Origin: Moniliella sp. 'wahieum'
Taxonomy: Eukaryota; Basidiomycota; Moniliellomycetes; Moniliellales; Moniliellaceae
DNA: 64,000 nt
Assembly: GCA_003971905.1 (NCBI GenBank)
Contig: RSEE01000048.1
Coordinates: 434,001 to 498,000, forward strand
Reading direction: 5' to 3'
This document shows positions 1 through 10,320 of the stretch, one piece after another. Both the position numbers and the translations under genes were made by a program. Each line of letters starts with the position of its first letter. Position 1 is the stretch's first letter. The notes beneath the pieces are model-generated. The model worked only from the letters and a program-made list of their open reading frames with translations, did no database searches and was not told the origin of the DNA.

Positions 1-319
1 TGAAGGACCACCCGTACTATGTTGGCTTGCAGGCCCACCCGGAACTCGTCTCGCGGCCGCTCAACCCGTTCGCCGCCTTTCCTCGGCTTGGTCGCGCGCG
101 GCAGGCCGTCTGGACGACCAGATTGCGCGCCAACGCGCCTCGTTCAAGCCCCCGCACCCGGAGGAGGTGATGCTACTCGAGTCGGAGGTCCAGCGTCGCG
201 CCGAGGCCGACGCGCGAACGCGATCGAGCGCTTTGTCAAGCCCGCTGGCACGCCCCCGGGCACGGCCACCCCGTTTCGTAACTTGCTCGGCCTGCCCGCT
301 GGGGGTCCCAGTGAGCTGA
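1..319 (+). CDS. URA7: CTP synthase, C-terminal end (5' truncated by window edge)
   Basis: The first codons read KDHPYYVGLQAHPEL, the end of the class I glutamine amidotransferase domain of CTP synthase. The HPE holds the His and Glu of the Cys-His-Glu triad that takes ammonia from glutamine for the UTP to CTP reaction in the cytosol. The next stretch corresponds to the family's conserved RPLxPSPPFLGLV segment and a GRLDDQIARQRASF-like helix, but it is reached only by changing frame near base 70 and again near base 100. The last frame runs through an acidic, Arg-rich tail to a TGA at 317-319. The tail end is uncertain because another frame stays open to about 560. Only about 100 residues are inside the window. 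The family assignment is secure; the exact C-terminus is not. Confidence 0.85.
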   Translation, partial: EGPPVLCWLAGPPGTRLAAAQPVRRLSSAWSRAAGRLDDQIARQRASFKPPHPEEVMLLESEVQRRAEADARTRSSALSSPLARPRARPPRFVTCSACPLGVPVS

Positions 320-1479
320 GATGGAGCAGCTGTGGTCCCTCACCGAGTCGACGGCGATCATCAATCAGCATTGGTCATTTGCGTGGTGTTGGCACCCATA
401 GGAACACGTTGGGAGCTTGTAGCTGGATGCCTGAGCCGCAAGCAGGTGGACCCAGTGAGCTAGTGCGGTCGGGTTGGAAGGGTGTACTGCTTAACAGGGA
501 TGTCGTGACAGGGGACGCGTTTAGCTTTATGTTGTACGTTGACCTAAGCCCTAGCGTGTAAAAAAACTGGCGTGCAACCCGTCTTGACTGCTGCCGGCTG
601 CTGCCGCCGCTGCTCAATGGGGCCAGACGGGGGTGTTGTGCAGATTGGGCGCTCTGTTTTCGCTCTGTTTTCGCTCGGCTCCGACCCAGTGCTGAAGCGC
701 TGAGCGTTAGCGCTCCGTGCTGCGTGCTGCGTCGCTCTGCCCCCCCGGCTGAGCCTCAGCACCCACACCACGCCCATCCCCCTCCCGACACTCGCCCCGG
801 GCGAGCGGCGAGCATGGAGCAGCGCACCGCACCGCGTCAGTGCAGGACGGGACGGAGAGGCAGGCACACGGCCCCCCGCCCCCCCGGGCACTTGGGATGC
901 ACTACACTGCCCTCGTCCGACCGCGATCGGCGTAGGCCGGCCGCATGCGGAGCAGGCACCAGCACGGCGCCCGTGTACGCCTGCTTCCAGCACGGAGGCA
1001 GCCGGGTCCGACAAGCGCCGCCACGCAAAAGCCAAGCCGTGCGGGCGCCCGGCAGAGGGTGCTCGGCGGTGGCCTTCACGGTCACCTGGAGCGTGAAGCT
1101 TCAAGCTTGGCGAGAGGGGGCGAGCCCTTGGGTGCTGCGGCGGAGATCTGCTCGGACCACTACCACCCATCCCTCCCTTGCGCTTCTGCCCTTCCCCTGC
1201 CCCCCTCCGCCCCCTCCGCCCCTCCCGCCCCCTCCGCCCCTCCCGCCCACACTCTCTTCACCCGCTGCGGCTGGCCGCACTCCGCCCACAACTCCTCTCC
1301 CTCTCTCCCTCGCCTTCTCTTGCTCCTCCTCCCTTGCTCTTTATCTCGCTCCTCTCTCTCTTCCGCCCATGCCCGCCCACCCGCCTTCTGCGCTCCCCAG
1401 CTGGCCTGGCCCGCCGCCGCGGCCCACAGCCTCCCTCCTCCCGAGCTGGACCTTGACCTGGCCCCGTTCCCGCCCTCGT
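320..1479. other. Intergenic, no gene supported
   Basis: No conserved coding sequence was recognised. The stretch is very C-rich around 1180-1350, with CCCCTCCGCC-type direct repeats that create long Pro/Ser/Arg-rich spurious frames. It contains GAAGCTTCAAGCTT at about 1097-1110, a motif that recurs elsewhere in the window. The 3' flank of CTP synthase and the promoter of the next gene must lie here. Confidence 0.5.
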
Positions 1480-2770
1480 CGACGCCAGCGACGACGACGA
1501 CGACGTTGACAGCACCAGCAGCTCCCCTTCCACCTCTCTCGGCTCGCTGCGCGACTTTGCTGCGGTGGGCGTACACCCGATTGGCGCCAAGCCGCTGCCC
1601 GACGAGGTCCTGGTCCCCATCCAGTCCGTCGCCCCGGGCACGCTCGCCCACTTTTCCCACCCGCCGCGCGTCACCACCTTCCGTATCGACCCTACTCCTC
1701 CCTGGCTTGCTTCGTCCGAGCCGGACAGCAATGCGCTGATCGAATGCTGGGACTGGGACAACACGTTTGGTCCCGCCCGGTTATGCCCACTGCCTCTCCC
1801 CGTCCGTCGAGCCAGACCCATGGACGCAACGTCGAGCGCCGTGCGCTCTCTTCATCTCTTCCTTCTTCCTTTCCGGCGCTCGACGCTTCCCCCCCCGGCG
1901 TCGCCGCTGTCGCGCTTGTCGATCGCCATGCGTCACGCCGTCCAGCGTCGTCTTAGTTTCTCCTCCGAGACCAGCCCAGACAGCCTGTCAGTCCGGGTCG
2001 GAGCCACGCTTCTCGCTCCCGCCTCGGTCCGCCGCAGATCACTGTCACTTCCCCCGACGGTCTGACTTGCCCATTTGTCGACTCGGACTCGGACTCGGAT
2101 CTGGATGAGGATGAAGATGAAACGAGGACCGTGGCCTAGGTCCGGAGAGTCATACGACATGCGCTCCAACGGTGCGGTCCGATGCCACGCCACGCTCAGT
2201 GCAGGGATGTGCGATGGACCTGCCTATCCCCACCGTGCTAGTTACTCCCCCGAGTCAGAATCGGGATGAAACGAGGGCCCTACCTCAGCCTCTCTGGATC
2301 CCGTCTCCGAGGCGACAGAGACGGACTGCGTCCCCGTGGCGGCCATCTTGGACCGATTCAAGGGAGAGACGTTTGACGACGAGATCGACCTCTCTCTGGA
2401 TCTGGACCTCGATCTAGCCTTGGGCACTGGCATGGATCTGGCACCGGTCTTGGGCTCGCCGGCACCTAGGTTTCCCAGTCAATGGAGTGGAGAGTGCGTT
2501 GCGGTTACGTTTGACGATCCCCTTCCCTCGCACAAGGAGAGGGAATGCGAGTGGAACAACGACGCTGGCTCTTCCCCCTTTGCTGTCCCGACCGGCGTCC
2601 CTCTTCGTCCGCGGACATCGTGCAAGCGGCGAGCCGGACGCAATATGGTCCATCGTCTCGGCCTTCGGGCCGGACAGGCCTAAGACCCGCTCGGAGGAAA
2701 TTGATCTTCCTCCCCTGCCCACCTTTAGCTGGCTAGAGGTTCGGGCGTGTGCCCCGCTAGTCGGGTTGTC
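1480..2770 (+). pseudogene. Fragmented acidic hypothetical protein
   Basis: Several plus-strand pieces look protein-like but lie in different frames. A DDDDDVDSTSSSPS start near 1490 is followed by a stretch containing GVHPIGAKPLPDEVLVPI, running to WDWDNTFGP near 1770. A DSDSDSDLDEDEDETR segment lies at about 2080-2126. MAAILDRFKGETFDDE starts at 2336 and leads into alternating Asp/Leu. IWSIVSAFGPDRPKTR lies near 2650. The codons are GC3-rich and the composition (acidic, Ser-rich, low complexity) suggests a largely disordered protein. I recognise no domain. At least three frame changes and possibly introns separate the pieces, so the true start and end are unknown. It could be one gene with sequence errors or a decayed gene. 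Confidence 0.35.
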
Positions 2771-3365
2771 CAGGGACTACTATCCCGCCTTCATTCGTAT
2801 CTCCCCCCTCCCCCCCCGCTCGCTCTCTTCCCGTGCTGCGTTGCCCGTCGCGGTATGTACATGTTGCGACACCTGCCGGCCCTTGTCTCGTCCCATTTCT
2901 CTTTGCCTTCCGTAACTCTTCTTTTTTTGCCCCCGCTGGCGCCTTGGTATGTTGACTGGGTACACCTGATCCCCACCCGTTTGCACGGGTTGCACAGCGC
3001 ATCGATCGAGCTCCGATCCCAGCCAGCTGCGTGGCCTGGCCAAACGTCCGGTCAACCAGTTTGATGTCTGCGATTCGTCTCGTTGCCGTGCCATCCGTAG
3101 TGTGAAAGACAATGAGACGCCTTTGCAATCTCATCCTCCTCTCATTCCTACTACTGCCATATATCAGTTCCCAGCTGAGCACCGACAGCGCTATCTCCTG
3201 CAGTAGCCTGCTGGCCGGCCGCCGAGACAGCATCCCATCCATCCCGTCGGATCACTAGTCAGAGTCCAGATGTATAAAGGAAAGAACAGGTACCACCACC
3301 AGCCACCATGGGATCCAAGCGCACTCATCAGCCCCCCTCCGCCTGCGCCCCGTCGGCCCTACCGC
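2771..3365. other. Intergenic, nothing recognised
   Basis: This lies between the plus-strand acidic gene and the 3' end of the minus-strand TVP38-like gene, so it is probably a convergent 3'-3' region. No conserved coding sequence, RNA gene or repeat was seen. Confidence 0.4.
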
Positions 3366-4943
3366 TCACAACGGTCCTCGCCGCAGCGCCCCGGCCCACA
3401 CTGACGGATCCGCATCCAATTCTTGCGCATCCGACTCGTCCGACGCCTCATCCGAATCAAACGGGTTCAGCTCCATATCGGCGTCCGTCTCACCAGGCCG
3501 GAGGGGCGGACCAAGGGAAGAAGCAAATGGGTGCGACGATGGCCTGGCGGGGGTAGCGGGCCAAGAGGAGCGTGGGCCGCCAAGGCCGGGAAGTTCGTCG
3601 TCCGACACCTCCTCCACGTCCAACACCTTGATCGTCCTTCGCCAGCAGCGTGGAGGCGAGTCCAGCTCGGTATCGGGCAGTGCTATTTGGCCTTCTGGGC
3701 CGGGGCGCGTCCTCGAGCGGAGGCGAGGTGGAAAAGTGGCGGATCGCGACCGGCACCAACGCCGCAACCACCATCCCGCCCAAAATCAGCGCGTTGTGCA
3801 CGAGACAAGATGGAACTCGTCGGGGCTGGCCATCTCGTCTAGTTTTGGCCAATGGTCACATAGATAAACGAACCGGCCGCGATGCCCAAGGCGGTCGAGA
3901 TCCAAAAGATGGGCAGACTGATGCCTAGGTGCGGGCGAGGACGTTGATGACGCTGTGGGGCGGGACGGGCGCCATGCGGACCACAACCAAGTAACTGATC
4001 AGGTTTGATTCTTGGTGATCCGCGCTTTCCAGCTGTCCACGCGGCGGCTTCCAGTTGGGCAACACACTCAGCCGCGCCCATCGGCTTGCTGATCAGGTAC
4101 GCCAGCGACGCCCCCGTGGCAATCGTCTGGCCAGCGCACAAGAGGAAAAACAGACAATCCAGTCAATACATGAAGAGACAAGAACAGAAGCGGCGGAGTA
4201 TCGATTAAGGCGGGACGTACACAAACAAACCAATGGGTAGGCAACTTTGGTGCCCCACATGGCGCCACCAAGGATGGACATGTACGTGCTTCCCGGCACG
4301 GCAAAGGCTGGAGGAACAAGTAGACCGATCCAGGAGCATCAGACGGGTATTGTACCGGTCCTTGTACCGTTTGAGCAGCGTGTTGAGTGCCTTGAGGTGA
4401 TCAAACGAGCGAGGCACGCGGAAATCCCCCTGTCCCGCATCCATCCGCGGCAAGACGCAGTACAGCGTCACGCCCAGCGCCCCACCGACGACACAAATCA
4501 CACACAGCCATTGCTTGCCACCGACACGAGCACGCGCCGCCGCTCGGCACGCGTAAGCGGCTTGTACGCCGGATCCATCGGATCGTCCGTATCCTCCAGC
4601 GGCGGGCCCTCGAGCCACTGCCGCACCCGCTGCCGCGCCCGCGCAACCCGGCGGCCGCCGCGCCGCGCGCCATGGCGGCAGGTCAGTGCGCGGAAAAAGC
4701 CTCGATGGTGATGCCGGCACTCGTGTCCGATGCAGCATCTGCCTCAGACTCGTATGCGGCGTCGGCGTCGGCATCGAGTTCGAGCTCGGAGCTGTCGCGG
4801 TCGTCGCGAGCCGAGGCGGGGCCGGCGGAGGTATGGAGGCTGACCGGCTGAAGGCCGAGTCGGCTGGGCGCCGTCGTCGTCGTCGTCGACGCGATGGTGC
4901 CGACACGCGGGCGGCGTGGGTACGTGGGACGGAGGGAGCGCAT
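3366..4943 (-). CDS. TVP38: TVP38/TMEM64 (SNARE-associated Golgi) family membrane protein
   Basis: The gene reads right to left from MRSLRPTYPRRPRV (ATG at 4943). A disordered Ser/Asp-rich N-terminus comes first, then a basic TRAERRRVLV stretch, and a first membrane helix (GKQWLCVICVVGGALGVTLY, about 4480-4440). After FDHLKALNTLLKRYKDRYN comes the family core: AVPGSTYMSILGGAMWG near 4300-4250 and, after an intron near 4140-4215, TGASLAYLISKPMGA. A second core block, HLGISLPIFWISTALG followed by GSFIYVTIGQ, lies near 3940-3850. A last helix (ALILGGMVVAALVPVAI) precedes an acidic tail with FDSDEASDESD. This order matches the PF09335 family, which includes Golgi/ER DedA-like lipid scramblases. 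At least three frameshifts are needed, near 4680, 4540 and 3800. The gene is divergent from ATP7. Family confident; orthology to yeast Tvp38 likely. Confidence 0.82.
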
Positions 4944-5300
4944 GATGGCCCACGGCGCTCCAGCTGCTGGTGGCGCGGCCGAGGGGGCGCGGGTGGCGGC
5001 GGCGGTGCGGCGCAGCGGTGAAAGTTGCAGGCGGGCGCCCAAATGCATAACCCTGCTGCCCAGCCACGTGGCTTAGCCAATCCCCTGCTGACCTCAGCAC
5101 CCCGTCTCGCATTCGCAGGAGAGCCAGCAGCCGCCGACTGCCATTACGAAGACAGCACACAACCCTACCCGGCACCGCGCCCGGGCCACCCACACTGGCG
5201 CCGTTGCGGTGCTGGCAGGCGGCGCTGCATGCTGGCCGGCTCTTTTCGCCGCCACGCCGCCGCCAGGCAGGCAGCATCCAGCCCACCACACCCCTCCGCC
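4944..5300. promoter_or_regulatory. Divergent promoter region TVP38-like / ATP7
   Basis: A 357-bp spacer between two divergent start codons must carry both promoters. It is GC-rich, with no clear TATA box. The boundaries come from the two start-codon calls. Confidence 0.45.
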
Positions 5301-5899
5301 ATGCTGCCCACCGCCGCGTCGCCGTCGACTTTGCAAGGTCTACTCCCAGCTCGCCCTCGGCCCGAAACCATCTCGGGCCTCGCCGCGTTCAAGAAGCGCG
5401 CCGACGACGCCAAGAAGCACCTCGTCTCCCTCCAGGCCGAGCCCACCACCGTCGACTTTGCCCTACCGCAGCATCCTCAAGGTGCGTGCCCCTCCCCCCC
5501 CCTTGCGCATCCTGCGCCCCCGCCCCCGCGGCAGTATCACTGACTTCTATGGCTGGACCGCGCTGCGTGCAGAACACCAAGGTGGTGGATGAGCTGGAGA
5601 GCTGACGTCCAAGTTCCAGCCCGTGACGTACGACGTGGCTGCGCAAGTCAAGGCGATTGACGCGTTTGAGGCAAGGCAGTGGAGCAAGCCGAGGCGTCGG
5701 CGCAGAAGGTCGACACTGAACTTGTCTCGCTCAAGGCGACTGGACAACATTGCCCAGGCGCGCCCGGCGGACAGCTGACAACGACGGACGTGATCAATGC
5801 CAAGCCCGAGATCCAGGCCACGTTGCCGAGATGGTCAAGAACGGCAAGTGGGGCGTGCCCGGGTACTACGAAAGAGTTGGCTCCCTTTCCGTCATCTAA
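5301..5899 (+). CDS. ATP7: Mitochondrial F1Fo ATP synthase subunit d
   Basis: This is a peripheral-stalk subunit of mitochondrial ATP synthase on the matrix side. After the ATG at 5301 the protein reads, with indels, VDFA-VYSQLALGP, then ISGLAAFKKRADDAKKHLVSL, QAEPTTVDFA and YRSILK. This is the family's conserved N-terminal helix, FKKR block and VDFxxYRSxLKNT motif. An intron (5482-5572, GTGCGT...GTGCAG) separates LK from NTKVVDELE, exactly within the conserved LKNT. Exon 2 continues with LTSKFQPVTYDV, a central helix, KPEI and EMVKNGKWGVPGYYERVGSLSVI before TAA. The C-terminus matches the family ending. Frame changes occur near 5333, 5365, 5465, 5600, 5670, 5745 and 5825. Expected length is about 170-175 residues, as usual for subunit d. 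Confidence 0.93.
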
Positions 5900-6367
5900 T
5901 TGCGCCGCCCTTGCACTCTGCGGCAGCGAAAGGTCAACCATGCTTTGTTTCCCATATGCTCCCCCTCCGGCGACTCGGAGTGGAGGAAGAGGCTCGGGAA
6001 GTGGCGGATGGGGACAGATAGGTGGGAAGGTGCGTACGGGTGGCTCAAGCGGCGATGCGCCCGGGAGGACGGGGATAGCTGGAAGGAAGATCCGGGGTGG
6101 GTCTGGGACTGGTGTGTGGCTGCGGTGCCGATGTTGACGCCCGCAGCCTGATGGGACAGGAGAGGGGCGTGCGTTGCCAGCTTGGGCCAGCCTTGCGACT
6201 GTTCTGTCCTTCTCATCGCGGACATTGACGTTTGTCTACAGTAGCATGTAAAGAAGTGCGATGGATCGTAACATGAATACTCTACGAATGGGGGGAGGTC
6301 CATGAGGATGCTCGTGGCTCATGAGCGGCGTGAGCGGAAGGGGGTACAAATCAAACGGGGCTTATTG
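5900..6367. other. Intergenic, 3' flank of ATP7
   Basis: No gene recognised. Low-complexity G-rich plus strand around 5980-6110; nothing conserved in any frame. Confidence 0.4.
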
Positions 6368-6814
6368 TTAGTACAAAAAGTGGCAAAGGAAGAGCCGTGA
6401 GGAGTAATCTGCTGTTGGCATTGGCATTGGCATTTGGATCTCACCTACCATCGGCAGCCGACTCTGCCAATTGGTCATCGTCTCGCCAGAGTCCTCTGCC
6501 GCTCGGCCCGTTGTCGGCCCGGCATCTGAGTCCGCTTCTTCTGACTCCTCTACTGGGCTTGCCTCGTTGTCCCCGCTGAAAGACAGGCGCCTGGGAACGT
6601 CGGGAACGCTTCGCATCTCGTCATTTTCCACATTGCCATCTTTGTTTCCATCTTGGTCCTCATCCACCTCTTCGCTCTCCTCGGCCCATGCAGTCGCCAC
6701 TGCCCTTCTTGCGCCCGTCGCTACCTCCCTGCGCTGGCTCGATGGGCCTTCCTCCTCTACCATCTTCGGGGACTGGACCGTGCGCCGTATTAGTCCATCG
6801 CTTGGAGTGCTCAA
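6368..6814 (-). CDS. Hypothetical acidic Ser/Glu-rich ORF
   Basis: A 148-codon minus-strand frame contains EESEEVDEDQDGNKDGN and DEMRSVPDVPRRLSFSGDN, then another Glu-rich stretch. The composition resembles a disordered acidic tail and would more naturally be the 3' part of a gene whose 5' part lies to the right. That side is where the chromovirus is inserted at 6942. The opposite strand is also open and Ser-rich, and near 6840-6940 it encodes a hydrophobic segment (WNMGWIMPVTVAYSVIVW) that runs into the left LTR. Which strand is genuine cannot be settled from this sequence. No domain recognised. Confidence 0.3.
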   Translation of the reverse strand: MSTPSDGLIRRTVQSPKMVEEEGPSSQRREVATGARRAVATAWAEESEEVDEDQDGNKDGNVENDEMRSVPDVPRRLSFSGDNEASPVEESEEADSDAGPTTGRAAEDSGETMTNWQSRLPMVGEIQMPMPMPTADYSSRLFLCHFLY

Positions 6815-6941
6815 GAACGGTCGCGAAGGAAGGCGAGCACGGACAGACCATTTCGTATCCCAACACCACTGCAGGGATATTCAACTGGACTGTGAGGCAG
6901 TGGAACATGGGCTGGATCATGCCGGTGACGGTCGCGTACTC

Positions 6942-7122
6942 TGTCATAGTTTGGCTGATCTCGCTCCCATTTCCAATTTCTTCGTCTCGAGCGTCTCGCT
7001 CCTTCCCTGTTCCTTCCACTTCGCACCATGTCCTCTGTTCTTGCTTCTTCCCCACGAACGATTGCTACACCCCTTGGCCTAGTCCGATCCTGGTCTCCCT
7101 CGCCTTAGCCCCGACTGTGACA
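6942..7122 (+). repeat. Left (3') LTR of copy A, inverted relative to the right one
   Basis: 181 bp, plus-strand ends TGTCATAG...CTGTGACA. It matches base for base, as far as I can read, the reverse complement of 12526-12706. The pol 3' end and polypurine tract adjoin it at 7122, so by position it is the 3' LTR. The termini are near-perfect inverted repeats of each other, so an integrase could recognise either orientation. Confidence 0.92.
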
Positions 7123-7780
7123 TTTTTGCCCCCTTTCAGACCTCATCTCCCGGGCGGCGACGAAGGCGAGAGAGGGCGAGTCGGCGGGCATGGGAGACAG
7201 GCTTATCGGGGTAGAGGGCGTGGAAACGAACCACTGGCTCGGCGTCATGAGACATGTCCGCAGCGGTACCCACTCCCTCTCGTGGACAGGATAGCCCCGG
7301 AAGTGAACAAAGTACTCAATGCGGCCTCCACGACCCTTGCGGCGAGAGTCGAGGACATGCTCGACCTCGTGATGAACCGCACCATCATCAGCAAACTCGG
7401 GGAGAGGAGGCGGGGGCTCGATCAAGCGGGCAGGGACCACGTCACCAGGGATGTAGGCTCGCAAGCGGGACACATGGAACACGTCATGGAGGTGTAGGTA
7501 GTCGGGGAGGCGGACCTGGTACGCGGCGCGGCCCACGGCGCGGACAATGGGAAAGGGGCCGAGGTAGATAGTCCAGGCCGTCAGAAGGCCGCTGGCTGGA
7601 CACATACCCGTCCCGACGGACCAAAACAGGCTGGCCGCAGTGAAGGAAGCCGCCTCGGTGCGCTGCTGATCGGCATAATGCTTGTAGCGTTCTTGGGCCG
7701 CGGCGAGCGTGCGGCGGGCCACCGCCTGGCCGAACGCAAATCCTCCAATATGACGCAGCATCGGGCACGGGCGAAGTGGA
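7105..7780 (-). CDS. pol C-terminus: integrase end plus chromodomain
   Basis: The minus-strand frame carries the tail of the integrase (YQVRLPDYLHLHDVFHVSRL, the usual LP--xxxHxVFHVSxL block before the chromodomain). It is followed by a chromodomain with VEHVLDSRR and EYFVHFRGYPVHEREWVP. The chromodomain targets integration to modified chromatin and defines the chromovirus clade. The frame runs on past the domain into the left LTR (stop at 7105), and a frame change around 7770 joins it to the integrase core. The natural stop is uncertain. Confidence 0.88.
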
Positions 7781-8960
7781 GGGCTCCAACTCCCCCGGGG
7801 GGAGTAACCATAGGTGAGGACAAAGGGGGACTGGTGGGTGCTCGAGTGGGAGGACTAGTTGTAGGCGAATTCGGCCGTGGGGAGGAGATCGAACCAGTTG
7901 GACTGCTGCTCGTCGAGGTAGCAGCGGAGGTACTGTTCGAGGATCTGGTTGAGTCGCTCAGTCTGGCCGTCCGTCTGGGGTGGTACGCGGTGCTGAGGCT
8001 CGACTTGATGCCCAAGTCGGCACACAAGGCTTGCCAGAAGTGGCTTGTGAAGGTCGTCCCCGATCACTCACCAGATCCCGGGGAAGGCCATGGTAGCGAA
8101 AGACCTGGTGTACAAACTGGCGTGCGAGCTGGGGCGCAGTGTCCGTCGTGTGGGCGGGAATGAAGTGACCCATTTTGGTAAAACGATCCACCACCACCAG
8201 AATCGCGTCGTAACCATTGGATCGGGGAAGCTGGGTAATGTGGTCCATCGTCAAGTGGGTCCACGGGCCTTGGGGAGGGGAAAGGGGCTGAAGGAGTCCA
8301 GCGGGTTGGTGGCGAGGCGCTTTGGTCCGTTGACAGCGGTCGCACGAGCGCACGTAGGCCCACACGTCGGCTGACAGGCGGGGCCACCAATATTGAGCGC
8401 GGACACGGGCCAACGTCTTGTCGCGCCCTTCATGGCCCGCCAATGCCGAGTCGTGGCTTGGTGGAGAATGGCAGCGCGGATCGGCGGGTCGCTGGGGACG
8501 TACACCTGGTTTCCGTGCCACAAAAGGCCGTCGCGGACCGTCAAGCATGGCGGGGTGTGCGTGGAGCCGTAGCAAGGGCCAACGAGGGTCACGAGGCAGG
8601 AGTTGGCGGATGCGCTGTCGAATCTCGTCGGCAGACACTCGCCCCACCACCGGTGTATCGGGGTCCGCCGCCATGAGCTCGAGGGCGGCGGCAGAAGTTC
8701 GGACATGGGCTCCCCAGTACTTGAGGTGCCGCGTCAGCGGGCGGGGCCCCTCAGCGAGGTCGGGACGGCGCGACAACCCGTCAGCCGCACCATTCTTCTG
8801 CCCGGCACGGTACCATAGCAGGCGTAGGGGGACAGGGTCTGGCGCCATCGGCCCTGGCGGCGGTTCAAAGGCGGGGACGGCGGAACGTAGCAATGGCCTC
8901 GTGGTCCGTAAGCACTTGGACAGTCTCAACACTTTCGACGTAATGGCGCCACACCTCCAC
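7781..8960 (-). CDS. pol: integrase zinc-binding and catalytic core
   Basis: Reading leftwards, [15 protein letters not shown]...[10 protein letters not shown] forms the HHCC zinc domain. The DDE core has its first Asp in [10 protein letters not shown], the second in LVSDRG, and [16 protein letters not shown] between them. The third acidic residue is expected near 7960-7900 ([11 protein letters not shown] block), where the frame changes. Upstream, near 8880-8820, lies the RNase H to integrase linker. Frameshifts near 8800, 8390 and 8060 split the core into several frames. Confidence 0.88.
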
Positions 8961-10320
8961 GGCGGCCACGATGGCCAGCACCTCCTTTTCGGACGTAGTA
9001 TAGTTCAGCTCGGCCGCGGTGAACTTGCGAGAATGGAAGGCGACCGGCCGCCAACGACCGTGAACATCCTGCTGGGCGAGCACCGCACGAAGCGCCGCGT
9101 CCGACGCGTCAGTCTCGAGGCGAAGGGGGCGAGTGGGATCAAAGTGGCAGAGGAGGTGGGGCGAGGCAAAGACGCGCTTGAGCTCGGCAAACGCCTCTTC
9201 GCAGGCTGGGGTCCAAGAAAAACGCTGGTCCTTGCGTGTCAGGTCGGACAGAGGGGCTGAGATACGGGCAAAAGAACGGACGAAGTGACGGTAGTAGTTG
9301 GCGAAGCCGAGGAAGACTTGGACTTGGCGAGGGGTTCTGGGTGTTGGCCACGACCGAATCGACTCAACCTTGGACGGTCCATCCCGATCCCGTCAGGCGA
9401 AACGACGTAGCCCAGGTACTCGGTGCGGCGTGTGTGGAACTGACACTGTCGGGGTTGAGGTAGAACTTGGCCAGCTGCAGACGCCGGAGACCTCGGCAAC
9501 GTGGCGCTCGTGCTCCATCTCATTAGTCGAAAAGATGAGGATGTCGTCGAGGTATGCCAATACCGAGACGTCGAGGAGGTCACGGGGAGGTCGTTCATCA
9601 CGGCTTGGAAGGTGGCAGGGGCGTTGCAAAGGCCAAACGGCATAACAAGGGATTCAAAGTGTCCGTACCGAGTGCGGAAGGCAGTCTTACTCTCGTCGCC
9701 TTCTCTCACCCGCAACAAGTTATACCCCCACGGAGGTCAAGCTTGGTGAAGCGGGCCCCCGAGAGCGGTCCAACGAGTCACTAATCAGAGGCAGCCAACC
9801 GGTTCTTGATCGTAACCGAGTTGAGCGCACGATAGTCCACGCACAGGCGCAACGAGCCGTCCTTCTTTTTGACAAACAGGACGCCGCGCCGAAGGGAGAC
9901 TTGGATGGACGGATGAACCCTGCAGCCAGGTTCTCCTTGAGCCACTGGGACAAGGCCTGCATTTCGCCCGTCGACAAGGGGTAGAGGCGAGTGAAGGTGG
10001 GGGCGGCGCCGGGGACAAGGTCGATGGCGTGATCGGCGGCACGATGGGCGGGGAGCGTCTTAGCCCCTGACTTGGAAAAGGCGCTAAGGAAGGAGTGGTA
10101 GCGGGGAGGGACTGTCTGGCGGACGTGCTCGAGGTACTCGGGTGTGTCACACTCGTCGGGAAACATTGGCTCGGGACCGCCAGCGACCGCGACGGACGAG
10201 ACGGCCAACTCGGGCTCAGGGGGAAATGCGACGTTTACCATGGCCTCGGGTTCCTTGACCACCTCGAGCTCAAACTGCTCCAGAGAGAGAATGTCAATAG
10301 GCGGTCCAGACCGAGAAGGC
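8961..10320 (-). CDS. pol: reverse transcriptase and RNase H
   Basis: The RT begins near 10000 with [20 protein letters not shown], then [17 protein letters not shown], the Ty3-type connection to the palm. [18 protein letters not shown] lies near 9640, and the catalytic YLDDILIF box near 9550. [16 protein letters not shown] (about 9400) ends the thumb. RNase H follows with [24 protein letters not shown] and VLTDHEA near 9050-8890. At least four frame changes (about 9850, 9720, 9560, 9330) break the reading frame. The domain order PR-RT-RH-IN is that of Ty3/gypsy. Confidence 0.9.

Noticed and set aside
724..1739. Overlapping long Pro/Ser/Arg-rich plus-strand frames
   Set aside because: C-rich low-complexity DNA keeps all frames open; only the stretch after about 1480 looks protein-like.
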